Positions 1 through 8,679 are shown, numbered from the stretch's first letter. The stretch: DNA of 46,452 bases from an uncultured Acidimicrobiales bacterium (GCA_937976305.1 CALJSB010000023.1:1-46452); one strand, 5' to 3'. Translations and numbers: made by a program. Notes: generated from the letters alone by a model not told the origin.

Positions 1-809
1 GCCGTCCGCTTGCTCTTGGTCTGCTTGGCAACGAGCGACCCAACGGTCTGGCCGAGGCGGCCGGCCTGCTGACCGGCCGGAACCGTGATGGCGCCCGTGC
101 CCCCTGCACCGATGCTGGCCCGTTCCTCGGTGAGGGTGGTGTTCGCGACACGCCAGCCTTCCCCTGCCTCAGCAATTCGATCAGCCTCAGCGACTCGGGC
201 ATCCGTCAGGAACACCTCGTTGAACATCGCTGAGCCCGTCATCTCGACAAGCGGGCGAACCTCGACGCCGTCTTGGTGCATGTCGATGGCGAAGTAGGTA
301 ATGCCGCGGTGCTTTGGCTGGTCGGGGTCGGTGCGGGCAATCAACATGCCCCAATCGGCGATCTGGCCGCCAGAGGTCCACACCTTCTGGCCGTTGACGA
401 TCCACTCATCGCCGTCAGCCTCTGCTCGCGTTCCGAGACCGGCCAGGTCTGACCCGGCACCCGGCTCCGAGAACAACTGACACCACGCCTTCTGACCGTT
501 CAGGATCGGCGGAATGAATCGATCGATCTGCTCTTGGGTGCCGTGGGCCGCGATCGTCGGAGCGGCCAGCATCGTGCCCAGACCGGTCGGCGGACCAACG
601 ACGCCCCGCTTGCCCATGGTCTGGTGCACAGTCCGGCTCAGCGAGCGGTCATAGCCTCGTCCACCCGCGTTCGGCGGCAGCATCGGGTGGCTGTAGCCAG
701 CGTCAGACATGGCTTGCCACCATTCGGCCAACGTCAGGGATTCATCCCAGGTCTGGTCGATCCATTCCTCGACCTCGGCGGTGACGGACTCACGGGTGGG
801 TTGCGACAT
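1..809 (-). CDS. Acyl-CoA dehydrogenase family protein (3' end cut by window)
   Basis: Reading from an ATG at 809 to the window edge gives about 269 residues of an acyl-CoA dehydrogenase, the FAD enzyme that makes the alpha,beta double bond in acyl-CoA beta-oxidation. The segment AWCQLFSEPGAGSDLAGL, followed by NGQKVWTSGG and the Rossmann-free beta-domain pattern GITYFAIDM, is diagnostic of the N-terminal/middle FAD-binding domains; the C-terminal helical domain with the catalytic base lies outside. It follows the P450 at 872-2206 by 62 bases on the same strand, so the two are probably co-transcribed. No clear ribosome site precedes the ATG. The family is certain; the substrate (fatty acyl or side chain of a sterol or terpenoid) is not visible. 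Confidence 0.93.
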   Translation of the reverse strand, partial: MSQPTRESVTAEVEEWIDQTWDESLTLAEWWQAMSDAGYSHPMLPPNAGGRGYDRSLSRTVHQTMGKRGVVGPPTGLGTMLAAPTIAAHGTQEQIDRFIPPILNGQKAWCQLFSEPGAGSDLAGLGTRAEADGDEWIVNGQKVWTSGGQIADWGMLIARTDPDQPKHRGITYFAIDMHQDGVEVRPLVEMTGSAMFNEVFLTDARVAEADRIAEAGEGWRVANTTLTEERASIGAGGTGAITVPAGQQAGRLGQTVGSLVAKQTKSKRT

Positions 810-871
810 GGTGCTTGGCTAATCCGCCGAGCATCGCGTCGTCAAATAGAGCCGCGTTCAGCGCTTTCGGA

Positions 872-2206
872 TCACTTGGGCTTTCGGGTGACCTTGACCG
901 GCAGCTTCGTATAGCCATTGATGAAGGCCGAGAGGGTGCGTTCTGGCTCGTCGACAACCTCGATGCGCTCGAATCGGCCCAGAATCTCTTCCCAGAGAAT
1001 TCTCAGCTGCAGTTCGGCCAGCCGACTGCCCATGCAGAAGTGGATGCCGTAACCGAACGAAAGGTGGCGATCGGCGTTTGCCCGTTCGAGATCGATGGCC
1101 TCGGAGTTCGCGCCGAACACGCTTTCGTCACGGTTGGCCGACAGGTACCACATCAGCACCTGGTCATCCTTGCGGATCTGTTTGCCACCGAGTTCGGTGT
1201 CGCACGTGGCTGTGCGCCGCATGTAGGAGAGCGGTGTTTGCCAGCGGATGATCTCAGGAACCAGATTGGTCACCAGCGATGGGTCAGCGATGAGCTTCGT
1301 GTACTGATCGGGGTGGGTGTTGAGCCCGTACACGCTTCCTGACATCGAGTTGCGAGTGGTGTCGTTACCGCCCACGATCAGCAGGAACAGGTTGCCGAGG
1401 TGCGCCGCAGGCGGCATGTCCTTTGTGCCCTCGCCGTGGGCCAACATCGAGACGAGGTCAAACCCTGGGTTGGCCCGTCGCTCGACCCAGAGCTCCTCAA
1501 AGTAGTCGAGACATTCCGCCATCTCTGCTCGCTGCTGAGCACCTGACTCGACCACGCCTCCCCGCTGCGGGATCGTGGTGACGATGTCAGACCAGCGGGT
1601 GAGCTTGTGGCGGTCTTCCAACGGAAAGTCGAACAGTGTCGCCAGCAGCAGCGTGGTCAGCTCGATCGACACGGTTTCTACCCAGTCGAAGGTCTCGCCC
1701 TCCGGCAACGAGTCGAGGACGCCGATGGTGCGTTCTCTGATCAAGTCGTCGAGGTTGCGCAAACTGCTCGGCGCAGAAATGCCGCGCACCGTCTTGCGTT
1801 GCGTTGTCTGATCCGGTGGATCCATGGCGATGAACGACGACGCTGCGTTGCCGATCGTCGGCGGTAGCGGTGCTCCGACCGGCGGACCGATCGTGATGCC
1901 GTCAGCCGACGAGTAGGTCTTCCAATCTCCGTCGACGGTTCTCACATCGTCGTAGGTCGTCACCGACCAGTAGCGGCCGGCAGAACCAAGCTCGTTGAAG
2001 TGCACCGGGTCCTCGCGGCGCAGCCGAGCGAAATGCTCATGCCAGCGATGTTCGCGAAAGAGGTGTGGGTTCAGCGGGTTGATCTCGTCGAGCGCCAAGT
2101 CGGCGGCTTCGCCGACGTCACCGCCGAAGATGGCTTGCTCCATCTCGGGACTGCGCACGGGCTTACGGGCCAGCCACGTCTCGCGATCAATCGTGGTGTC
2201 AGACAT
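872..2206 (-). CDS. Cytochrome P450 monooxygenase
   Basis: A 444-residue soluble bacterial P450. Visible landmarks are the I-helix oxygen-activation motif GGNDTT (about 279-284), the K-helix EIIR (from about 318) and the heme-ligand loop FGYGIHFCMG with Cys about 391. Length is normal for class I bacterial P450s that take electrons from ferredoxin; no ferredoxin gene is in the window. I chose the ATG at 2206 because AAGGGGG sits seven bases upstream; a TTG two codons earlier is possible but worse placed. It is upstream of the acyl-CoA dehydrogenase, which suggests hydroxylation of an alkyl or isoprenoid side chain before beta-oxidation (inference). Substrate unknown. Confidence 0.95.
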   Translation of the reverse strand: MSDTTIDRETWLARKPVRSPEMEQAIFGGDVGEAADLALDEINPLNPHLFREHRWHEHFARLRREDPVHFNELGSAGRYWSVTTYDDVRTVDGDWKTYSSADGITIGPPVGAPLPPTIGNAASSFIAMDPPDQTTQRKTVRGISAPSSLRNLDDLIRERTIGVLDSLPEGETFDWVETVSIELTTLLLATLFDFPLEDRHKLTRWSDIVTTIPQRGGVVESGAQQRAEMAECLDYFEELWVERRANPGFDLVSMLAHGEGTKDMPPAAHLGNLFLLIVGGNDTTRNSMSGSVYGLNTHPDQYTKLIADPSLVTNLVPEIIRWQTPLSYMRRTATCDTELGGKQIRKDDQVLMWYLSANRDESVFGANSEAIDLERANADRHLSFGYGIHFCMGSRLAELQLRILWEEILGRFERIEVVDEPERTLSAFINGYTKLPVKVTRKPK

Positions 2207-2310
2207 CGACAATCCCCCTTACGTTCGAGGACGACGCTAGAGCAGTCGTTCGTGGTGTCGTGAATCGCATGGCGGCTCGCCCCTGAATCGCTGAGCGGCC
2301 AACGAGCCCG

Positions 2311-2316
2311 TATTCT
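2311..2316 (+). promoter_or_regulatory. -10 box TATTCT of a leaderless promoter
   Basis: TATTCT is followed by exactly six bases and then the GTG at 2323, so the transcript would start on the start codon itself. This decides the GTG start over an in-frame ATG at 2371. Confidence 0.6.
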
Positions 2317-2322
2317 CTTCTC

Positions 2323-2844
2323 GTGGTTCTCAACGACGGCGATACTGCTGCCCACACTCCAACAGAATCCATGACTATCCAGCTGAAGCGTGACTGGGCG
2401 GCGAAGCTGTTTTGGGGTACGGGGGCGGGCATTGGAGCGAGCGTGATGGCTCTCTTGCTTGGCATCAGCTTGGTAACAAACGTGTCGTTCTACCTCGAGG
2501 GTGAGCCTGCCTCAATCATCGTGTTCTGCGCCTTTCTCTTCATGTTGTCGATCGTGGCGATCTGGCTGAGCGGCATCGTCGAACTTCGCTCGGACCAACT
2601 CGTGGCCGGCGCTCGGTTCAGGCCACAGAGGATCCCGCGGAACGCGATTGCCGGCGTGCGGATCGCCCAGGTCGAACCGGTCGACAACGAGGTACTCGGG
2701 GTACAGCTCCTGCTCGACGGCAAGTGGACCAACCTCCGGCTCGGCACCGGTCTGCACGAAGATCAGCGCATGGACTGGGCCCGGCTCATCTCGGCGTGGT
2801 CCGGCTGTGATGTCGTGGACGTTGAGGACGACGAGTTCAGCTGA
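2323..2844 (+). CDS. Two-TM membrane protein with PH-like C-terminus, unknown function
   Basis: A 173-residue protein with a hydrophilic N-terminus, two hydrophobic segments (about residues 28-50 and 64-86) and a basic-then-acidic soluble tail starting ELRSDQLVAGARF. The tail pattern (ELR.D.L.AG...RIPR.AI..V) resembles bacterial PH-like or DUF3093-type membrane proteins of actinobacteria, but I cannot assign a named family. The GTG start is supported by the leaderless -10 box at 2311. Its 3' end overlaps the convergent peptidase gene by eight bases. Function not known. Confidence 0.75.
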   Translation: MVLNDGDTAAHTPTESMTIQLKRDWAAKLFWGTGAGIGASVMALLLGISLVTNVSFYLEGEPASIIVFCAFLFMLSIVAIWLSGIVELRSDQLVAGARFRPQRIPRNAIAGVRIAQVEPVDNEVLGVQLLLDGKWTNLRLGTGLHEDQRMDWARLISAWSGCDVVDVEDDEFS

Positions 2845-3949
2845 CCGACACGAGATCGCGGTTTGTTGCGTTGCAGCGCACCGCACCATCGGCTTCGATC
2901 ACGACGATGTCTTCGAGCCGCATGCCCCATTGACCGTCGCGGTAGATCCCTGGCTCGATGCTGAAAGCGTTCCCGACCTCGATGGGTGATTCGTTCGTTG
3001 CCATCACATACGGATGCTCGTGGACCTCGGTCCCAATGCCGTGTCCGGTGCGGTGAATGAACTCCGGCCCATAACCATCGGCAACAAGGCTGTTTCTGGC
3101 TGCTAGGTCGACGTCCTTCAGCTTGTTGCCGGGCTTTGCTGCCTGGAAAGCGAGCTCTTGGGCGGCCACGAGGCTGGCCCACGCTGTCGCCACCTCATCA
3201 GGAATCGGACCGGTGTACACGCAGCGGGTGATGTCGCTGTTGAAGCCGTTGAAGGAGCCACCGAAATCAAAGAGCACCATCTCGCCTTCCTCGATCACAC
3301 GGTCGCCCGGGTGGTGGTGGGGGCTCGCCGAGTTAGGCCCGGAGGCCACAATGATGAATTCGACGGTGTCGTGCCCAGCGGCGAGAAGTCGGTCGTGCAC
3401 GTCGGCAGCCACCTCCTTCTCCGTTCGGCCGATGAGCGGCATGTCACCCTCACGGATCTGGGTCTGCACCTTGTCAGCGAGACCACCAACCCGGCGCAGT
3501 GCTTCGCGCTCATCCGCGCTCTTGATCGAGCGCATCCCGCCGAGTGTCTCGTTGAGGGCCAAGAACGTGACGTTTGGGAGCGCCTGCTGAAGCCCCAAGA
3601 GATGACTTGCAGCGAGACTGTCGGAAACCAGCACGCGACCTTCACTCGGCAAGGCCGCAGCGGTGAGGGCAATCGGGTCGTCTGCGTCTTCCCAGGGGCT
3701 GATGGCAAAGACATCGGGGAGCGGCGTGATGCGAGCGGCTTCGAGCTTCGGGGTCACGAGTGTGGGCAGCGGTGCGCCCTCGTGGAGCGACGCGGCCGCC
3801 GCGGTGAGCCGTTCGTATGATTGCCCGTCGTGGCCGGTGAGGTAGGCGAGGTCGGGCCCGCCGCCAACGACGACGCCTGCAACGTCGATGTCGACAACAC
3901 GGTCGCTCAAGGCCTGCCAACGGGTGATGAAGTCAGATGCGTTCGCCAT
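2837..3949 (-). CDS. M24 family metallopeptidase (Xaa-Pro aminopeptidase/dipeptidase-like)
   Basis: A 370-residue pita-bread-fold peptidase expected to release N-terminal residues before proline or cleave Xaa-Pro dipeptides in the cytoplasm with two metal ions. All five canonical ligands are readable: D228 in FDFGG, D239 in NSDITR, H303 in HRTGHGIG, E332 in SIEPGIY and E346 in RLEDIVV. An N-terminal creatinase-like domain covers about residues 1-150. The ATG at 3949 is preceded by GGAGG with a five-base spacer. M24 proteins also include creatinases, and a methylated-amine module lies in the same window, so creatinase activity cannot be excluded; the conserved metal ligands favour a peptidase. 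Confidence 0.93.
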   Translation of the reverse strand: MANASDFITRWQALSDRVVDIDVAGVVVGGGPDLAYLTGHDGQSYERLTAAAASLHEGAPLPTLVTPKLEAARITPLPDVFAISPWEDADDPIALTAAALPSEGRVLVSDSLAASHLLGLQQALPNVTFLALNETLGGMRSIKSADEREALRRVGGLADKVQTQIREGDMPLIGRTEKEVAADVHDRLLAAGHDTVEFIIVASGPNSASPHHHPGDRVIEEGEMVLFDFGGSFNGFNSDITRCVYTGPIPDEVATAWASLVAAQELAFQAAKPGNKLKDVDLAARNSLVADGYGPEFIHRTGHGIGTEVHEHPYVMATNESPIEVGNAFSIEPGIYRDGQWGMRLEDIVVIEADGAVRCNATNRDLVSVS

Positions 3950-3976
3950 GGGATCCTCCGAGCGGCTTGGGCGACA

Positions 3977-3982
3977 AGTTTA
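3977..3982 (-). promoter_or_regulatory. Possible -10 box TAAACT of the M24 peptidase
   Basis: TAAACT on the minus strand lies about 28 bases before the ATG, leaving a short leader that contains the GGAGG ribosome site. No good -35 box is seen. Confidence 0.35.
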
Positions 3983-4037
3983 CCAATGCTGCGAACACTG
4001 CTGGGGTCGAGCGAAGCGCCGCCTCCAGTGCTCTGCC

Positions 4038-4080
4038 GATACTGACCTTTGGGGATACTGACCTCTGGGGATACTGAGCT
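4038..4080. repeat. 16-bp tandem repeat, 2.7 copies
   Basis: The unit GATACTGACCTTTGGG occurs at 4038-4053, again with one change (T to C) at 4054-4069, and a third partial copy GATACTGAGCT at 4070-4080. It lies between the divergent M24 peptidase and desaturase genes, just upstream of the desaturase -10 box at 4098, so it could be an operator array or a slippage product. Confidence 0.85.
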
Positions 4081-4097
4081 TGGTCGACTGCTGTGGG

Positions 4098-4103
4098 TAG
4101 GCT
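4098..4103 (+). promoter_or_regulatory. -10 box TAGGCT before the desaturase
   Basis: TAGGCT is followed by six bases (CAACCA) and then a GTC codon at 4110 that is in frame with the desaturase. The geometry equals the other leaderless promoters here, except that the codon at +1 is not a standard start. Confidence 0.45.
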
Positions 4104-4109
4104 CAACCA

Positions 4110-4895
4110 GTCCCCCCGGCGTCAGGCAAGAAAATTCTCAAGTACCAAGAAGACCGCATCCCCGTCACCATCTTCTTCTCGCTTACCGTGATCGACTTCG
4201 CCGTCTACTTCGCGGTGCAACGAGCTTGGATTCTGGTGGCCTACGCCCTCATCATGATTCCCGTCAAGGGCATCATCAGTGCCTGGAACCATCACCATCA
4301 ACACCTGGCGATGTTCCACTCGAAGCCGCTCAACCGCCTGCTCGAGATGTCGTTTGCGCTCCACACCGGCGCAACAACAAACGCCTGGACCCTGCATCAC
4401 GTGCACGGTCACCACAAGAACTACCTCAACCAGGAGCTCGACGAGAGCCGCTGGCGTCGCCGTTCGGGCGAGACGTTTGGCTACGTCCCCTACGCCATCG
4501 TCACCACCCTCACCGCGTACCCGCGTGCTTATCGCGTCGGCCTCAAGCACCCTCGCCTACTCCGTGCGTTTATCGGTTACGGGCTGCTCACGCTCGCCCT
4601 GGTTGCTGGCCTCGTCGCCCTCAACCCACTGAACGGCTTCGTGCTCTTCGTGTTCCTGCCCTGCACCTCGTTGCTGCTCACCGTTGCTGCTACGCATGGC
4701 CATCACTCCGGGCTCGAAACCGACGACCACATGGCTGCGTCACGCAACTACACGAGCAACCTGCACAATCTGCTCACCGGCAACCTCGGCTATCACACGG
4801 CGCACCACTATCGCCAAGGGCTCCATTGGTCGAAGCTGCCCGAACTGCACGAACAACTCCTCGACAAGATCCCTGCCGAGTGCGTCAACGCGTAG
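4110..4895 (+). CDS. Membrane fatty-acid desaturase, start codon abnormal
   Basis: A membrane diiron desaturase that inserts a double bond into acyl chains. Three histidine clusters are readable: HHHQH after WN (near 4288), HHVHGHH (4395-4415) and HTAHH (4794-4808). The frame is open from 4101, after an in-frame TAG at 4098. The first ATG/GTG/TTG is the GTG at 4188, but using it would cut the first hydrophobic segment (IPVTIFFSLTVIDFAVYFAV), so the real N-terminus is upstream. The leaderless -10 box at 4098 points to GTC at 4110 (261 residues); ATT at 4134 is another candidate. Either a rare start, a mutated start or a base error is implied. The 3' end overlaps the convergent MFS gene by 11 bases. 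Confidence 0.85.
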   Translation, partial: VPPASGKKILKYQEDRIPVTIFFSLTVIDFAVYFAVQRAWILVAYALIMIPVKGIISAWNHHHQHLAMFHSKPLNRLLEMSFALHTGATTNAWTLHHVHGHHKNYLNQELDESRWRRRSGETFGYVPYAIVTTLTAYPRAYRVGLKHPRLLRAFIGYGLLTLALVAGLVALNPLNGFVLFVFLPCTSLLLTVAATHGHHSGLETDDHMAASRNYTSNLHNLLTGNLGYHTAHHYRQGLHWSKLPELHEQLLDKIPAECVNA

Positions 4896-6048
4896 CCACA
4901 ACAGCTCGGTGATCAACCAGGGCAACAACGGCGCCAATGGCGAGAATCACCGCTGAGGCGCCCAGACCGAGTTGCAGGCCGGTGCTGGTGTCGCCGAGTG
5001 CGCCACCGAGCAGCGGTCCGAGCATCTGTCCCACACCAAACGTTGCGGTGAGGCGGCCGATCACGCCACCCCAACTCTCGGGTCGGACTCGATCTCGGGC
5101 AGCAGCGCTCACCCCACTCACAACCGCGAGGGCGCTCAAGCCAAACAGCAGCGAAGACACCACGGCGCTCACCGTCGAACGATTGATGATGATGAGGGCC
5201 ACACCGGTGGCACATACGGCAAGGGTCCCCGGGTAGACGGCACCGGCGCCGTACTTGGCGAACAAGGGGGGCCAGAGCAACACACCAATCACCGATGCGG
5301 CGCCAAGGGCAGCCCAGAACAAGACGGTCGAAACGTTGCCGTCGCCGTCCCTCACGTAGGCCACGGCGAAGGTCGCATACGAGATATAGCCGAGCCCGAA
5401 CAAGGCGTAGGAGATCTCCAGACCCCGAATCCGGTCGACGATCGTTGCGGTTTGGGCGACGTCGTCTGGCCGAGTCGCTGGGATCGAAACAAACAGAATT
5501 GCGGTAGCGACCGTGCTGATGGCGCCGAGCGCAATCCACCCGACCTTCCATCCGCCCAGCGCGTCTTCGAGAGGTGGCAACCCCAATGCGGTGATGAAGA
5601 TCGCCAACCCAGCCCCGGCCGGAAACCACACGAGCGCTGATGGCACCGTGGTCTTCGACAACTGCGTCGCCATGGTGCCGCCGGCGACGAACGCAAGCCC
5701 TCCGAAGAGTCCGGCGCCGAAACGGAAGACGAGAATGGGCACGAATGCGCTGCTCAGAGCCGTTGCGTACAGCGTGACCGCCATCCCTGCGGTGCCGCCC
5801 ACGATCATGGCCCGATTGCCGTACTGCCGAGCTGCTTTCGCCCCGAGCAGCGCCCCGGCCAGATAGCCGGCGGCGTTGAGGGTCGACGCGAGTCCTGCGT
5901 CGAAGTAGGACCACGACAGGCTCTCTCGCATCGCCGGGAGCACCAGGCCGAATGCGAACCTGGCGAGCCCAATAGAAGCGAAGGGCACGAGGCTCAACGA
6001 CATGGCGATGGTTTTGTCAGAAACTGTTCGGGGCAAGGAGCGGGACAT
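4885..6048 (-). CDS. MFS transporter, YbfB/YjiJ-like (MFS_4)
   Basis: A 387-residue, twelve-helix membrane carrier. The opening of helix 1 (SLSLVPFASIGLARFAFGLV), then GYLAGALLGAKAARQYGNR in the loop 2-3 region, matches the YbfB/YjiJ-type major facilitator group, whose substrates are mostly unknown. A longer reading from 6117 would overlap the divergent amidohydrolase; I prefer the ATG at 6048 because hydrophobic helix 1 follows it closely and the extra N-terminal residues are Cys/Arg-rich and not transporter-like. The divergent arrangement with the amidohydrolase at 6123 suggests uptake or efflux of that pathway's compound (inference). Confidence 0.88.
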   Translation of the reverse strand: MSRSLPRTVSDKTIAMSLSLVPFASIGLARFAFGLVLPAMRESLSWSYFDAGLASTLNAAGYLAGALLGAKAARQYGNRAMIVGGTAGMAVTLYATALSSAFVPILVFRFGAGLFGGLAFVAGGTMATQLSKTTVPSALVWFPAGAGLAIFITALGLPPLEDALGGWKVGWIALGAISTVATAILFVSIPATRPDDVAQTATIVDRIRGLEISYALFGLGYISYATFAVAYVRDGDGNVSTVLFWAALGAASVIGVLLWPPLFAKYGAGAVYPGTLAVCATGVALIIINRSTVSAVVSSLLFGLSALAVVSGVSAAARDRVRPESWGGVIGRLTATFGVGQMLGPLLGGALGDTSTGLQLGLGASAVILAIGAVVALVDHRAVVATR

Positions 6049-6058
6049 TAGCTGGCTG

Positions 6059-6089
6059 GCGTTGGGACAACGCAGTCTGCAACGGTTGC
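6059..6089. promoter_or_regulatory. Two adjacent inverted repeats between divergent genes
   Basis: GCGTTGGGACAACGC (6059-6073) is a perfect 6-bp dyad with a 3-base centre. Five bases on, GCAACGGTTGC (6079-6089) is a 5-bp dyad with a 1-base centre. Both use GTTG/CAAC arms. They fill the 74-base region between the MFS gene (start 6048, minus) and the amidohydrolase (start 6123, plus), as expected for operators of a shared regulator. No such regulator lies next door. Confidence 0.45.
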
Positions 6090-6122
6090 GTGACACGCAC
6101 GTTCTTACAAAGGACACGATCG

Positions 6123-7304
6123 ATGACGCTGCTCAACGACCCTCGACCCATCTCTGCCGATTCGCACGCGGTCGAGCGCGCAGAGGTGTTTGAAGGTCTC
6201 GCCGAAACGTTCGGCGACGACGCGCCCCGAGTGATCAGCAAGGAGGGGAAGGGCGACTTCATCCACACGCCGAGCATGCCGAACCGCTCTCGCAATGTTG
6301 CGGTGATGGCGCTCGCTGGCACCCGCCTCGACTACGCCGAACCGCTCCCCCGCGAACACGCCTCCAAACCTGGCGCTGGATCGATGGAGGATCCCGAGAT
6401 TCAGGCCTACTTCTCTGGCGGGTATGCGGCGATGCGGCCAGGGCTCACCGACGGTGCTCTTCGGCCCGGTGATCAAGACATCGACGGCGTGTCAGCCGAG
6501 ATTCTGTATCCGGGGTGGTTCCCCATGTTCAGCCTCAAGAACCTCGACCTCTTGGTCGCGCTGCAGCGCAACTACAACGACTGGATGCATGCCGAGTATC
6601 AGGCATCTGGTGGCCGACTCATCGGACTCGCGGCGCTGCCCGTCCAGCGCCCTGACGTAGCGATTGCCGAGCTCGAGCGAGTGATCGATCTCGGGTTCAA
6701 AGGCGTTGTGATTCCGAGCAACGCGCCTCGGGGCCTCAGGTACAGCGACCCTGCATACGACCCGATGTGGGCGTTGGCCGAAGAAGCTGGCTTGCCCGTT
6801 TCCTTCCACGTTGCGTGCATGTCACACCTGCCCGAATGGCTGAAAGCAATGAACAGCCGCGACCCCATCGTGCAATACGCGGGGTCGCCAGCATTGATCC
6901 ACGACACGATGGTCGAGCTCATGGTTCGGGGCGTGTGCGCGAAGTTTCCCAACCTGAAGTTCGTCTTGGCCGAGTTCAACGCAGGCTGGGTCGCCCACTG
7001 GCTCGACAAAGTGCAGCAGGGCTGGGCTCGTGAGTACGCAAAAGACCCATCGAGCACCGCCCCGGTCGATGTGCTCGAGATCTGGAAGCGACAGTTCTAT
7101 GCCACCATCGAGGACGACACCGCTGCGCTGCGAACACGCGACGTGATCGGTGAGGAAACCCTTCTGTGGGGCTCGGACTATCCGCACACCGATTCAACGT
7201 GGCCGTGCTCGACTCAAGTGCTCGACGAGATGTTCGAAAGCTACTCAGCTGAGACCCGCGACAAGATCACAAGAACCAACGTCGCCAGGCTCTACTCACT
7301 CTGA
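6123..7304 (+). CDS. Amidohydrolase_2 family metal-dependent hydrolase/decarboxylase
   Basis: A 393-residue TIM-barrel protein of the amidohydrolase_2 group (2-amino-3-carboxymuconate-semialdehyde decarboxylase relatives). The N-terminal D13-S-H15 metal motif, a mid-barrel His in VSFHVAC and the C-terminal GSDYPHTDSTWP (metal Asp) are all present, so the site looks intact. The ATG at 6123 has AAAGGA eight bases upstream, which is why I do not use the in-frame ATG at 6090. It heads a plus-strand run with P450 and enoyl-CoA hydratases. Relatives act as decarboxylases or hydrolases on aromatic and other ring-cleavage products; the substrate here is unknown. Confidence 0.92.
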   Translation: MTLLNDPRPISADSHAVERAEVFEGLAETFGDDAPRVISKEGKGDFIHTPSMPNRSRNVAVMALAGTRLDYAEPLPREHASKPGAGSMEDPEIQAYFSGGYAAMRPGLTDGALRPGDQDIDGVSAEILYPGWFPMFSLKNLDLLVALQRNYNDWMHAEYQASGGRLIGLAALPVQRPDVAIAELERVIDLGFKGVVIPSNAPRGLRYSDPAYDPMWALAEEAGLPVSFHVACMSHLPEWLKAMNSRDPIVQYAGSPALIHDTMVELMVRGVCAKFPNLKFVLAEFNAGWVAHWLDKVQQGWAREYAKDPSSTAPVDVLEIWKRQFYATIEDDTAALRTRDVIGEETLLWGSDYPHTDSTWPCSTQVLDEMFESYSAETRDKITRTNVARLYSL

Positions 7305-7374
7305 GATCCATACCGGGCGCACGGTCACCGGCGTTCCCGGCCAAGTTCCGGTCGGCAAACTCGCTCGGCTTACG

Positions 7375-8679
7375 ATGGCCGATGTGCAACCAAACGTTTC
7401 TGCTCCTTTTGACCAGCTCACGTTGACCGACCTCGAGGGGTTTTGGTCTGAACCACGAGACATCCGTGAGGGTGTCTTCGCTCAACTCCGATCGAGTGAG
7501 GAACTGTTCTTCAGCGAGGAACGAGGGCTCGAACTCGACGGAGAGCTCGTCATACCGGCAGGGCCCGGTTTCTACTCTCTCGTGCGTCACGCCGACGTCG
7601 TCGAGGCAAGCAAGAACCCCGACCTCTTTTGCTCTGGTGAGGGGTCGAACATCGGTGACCTCCCCGTCGAGATGCGTGAGTTCTTCGGCTCGATGATCAA
7701 CATGGACGACCCTCGTCACGCTCGACTTCGCCGCATCGTTGCTCGAGGTTTCACGCCGCGAATGGTCGAGAAACTGAATGACGCCGTCGTGGCGAAAGCA
7801 ACGAGTGTGGTTGACGACATCGCCGGCAAGGGATCGGTCGACTTCGTCACCGATGTTGCGGCCCGCCTACCCCTTGCGTTGATCTGCGACCTCATGGGTA
7901 TTCCCGAGTCGCAGTATGAGCTGGTCTTCGACATGACCAACATCATCTTGTCGAATGGCGATCCTGAATTCATTCCGGAGGGAGCCAATCCGATCGAGGC
8001 CTATCTGAATGCGGGCGGCGCCCTTGCCGCTCTGATGCACGAGATGGCGGCCGAGCGGCGGACCAACCCGACGGACGATCTCACCTCGGCCCTCATCAGC
8101 GCAGAGCTCGACGGAGAAATGCTGACCGACGACGAGCTTGCGTCATTCTTTGTCTTGCTGTGCGCAGCGGGCAATGAGACAACGCGCAATGCGACCAGTC
8201 ACGCGCTGCGCCTCCTCACGGAGAACCCCAAGCAGCGTGCGCTTCTCATGGAAGACTTCGAGGGGCGCATCACCGACACCGTCGAAGAGATCGTTCGCCT
8301 GTCGTCGCCCGTGATCCACTTTCGTCGAACCGTTACCCAAGATGGGGTGCAGCTCGGTGGCCACACCTTCAAACAGGATGACAAAGTTGTGCTCTGGTAC
8401 GGATCGGCCAACCGAGATGAGAGCGTCTTCGACCGACCACACGAGATGGACATCACGCGGGACGCTTCGGCCCACGTCGGCTTTGGGGGACCCGGACCAC
8501 ACTTCTGTCTCGGCGCCCACTTTGCCAGGCGACAGCTCGCAACGATCTTCCGGGAGCTCCTGCACCGCCTCCCCGACATCCAGATGGTCGGAGAACCCGA
8601 CTACCTGCGCTCAAACTTCATCAACGGCATCAAGCACATGACCGCGGAATTCACGCCTGCCGCGGCCTCACAAAACTGA
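7375..8679 (+). CDS. Cytochrome P450 monooxygenase
   Basis: A 434-residue bacterial P450, distinct from the one at 872. It has the I-helix motif AGNETT (265-270), K-helix EIVR (from 305) and heme loop GFGGPGPHFCLG with Cys378. The AGNETTRN and GPHFCLGAHFARRQ wording is typical of actinobacterial CYP families that include sterol side-chain oxidases such as CYP125/CYP142, but I cannot name the family. The open frame runs further upstream into the amidohydrolase gene; the ATG at 7375 is chosen because it lies beyond that gene's stop and the next residues (PNVSAPFDQLTLTD) begin a normal P450 N-terminus. Its TGA overlaps the next ATG (TGATG), so the next gene is translationally coupled. Confidence 0.94.
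   Translation: MADVQPNVSAPFDQLTLTDLEGFWSEPRDIREGVFAQLRSSEELFFSEERGLELDGELVIPAGPGFYSLVRHADVVEASKNPDLFCSGEGSNIGDLPVEMREFFGSMINMDDPRHARLRRIVARGFTPRMVEKLNDAVVAKATSVVDDIAGKGSVDFVTDVAARLPLALICDLMGIPESQYELVFDMTNIILSNGDPEFIPEGANPIEAYLNAGGALAALMHEMAAERRTNPTDDLTSALISAELDGEMLTDDELASFFVLLCAAGNETTRNATSHALRLLTENPKQRALLMEDFEGRITDTVEEIVRLSSPVIHFRRTVTQDGVQLGGHTFKQDDKVVLWYGSANRDESVFDRPHEMDITRDASAHVGFGGPGPHFCLGAHFARRQLATIFRELLHRLPDIQMVGEPDYLRSNFINGIKHMTAEFTPAAASQN

Noticed and set aside
4049..4912. Plus-strand frame of 287 codons covering the desaturase
   Set aside because: Arg/Pro/His-rich shadow in another frame; the desaturase frame carries the histidine boxes.
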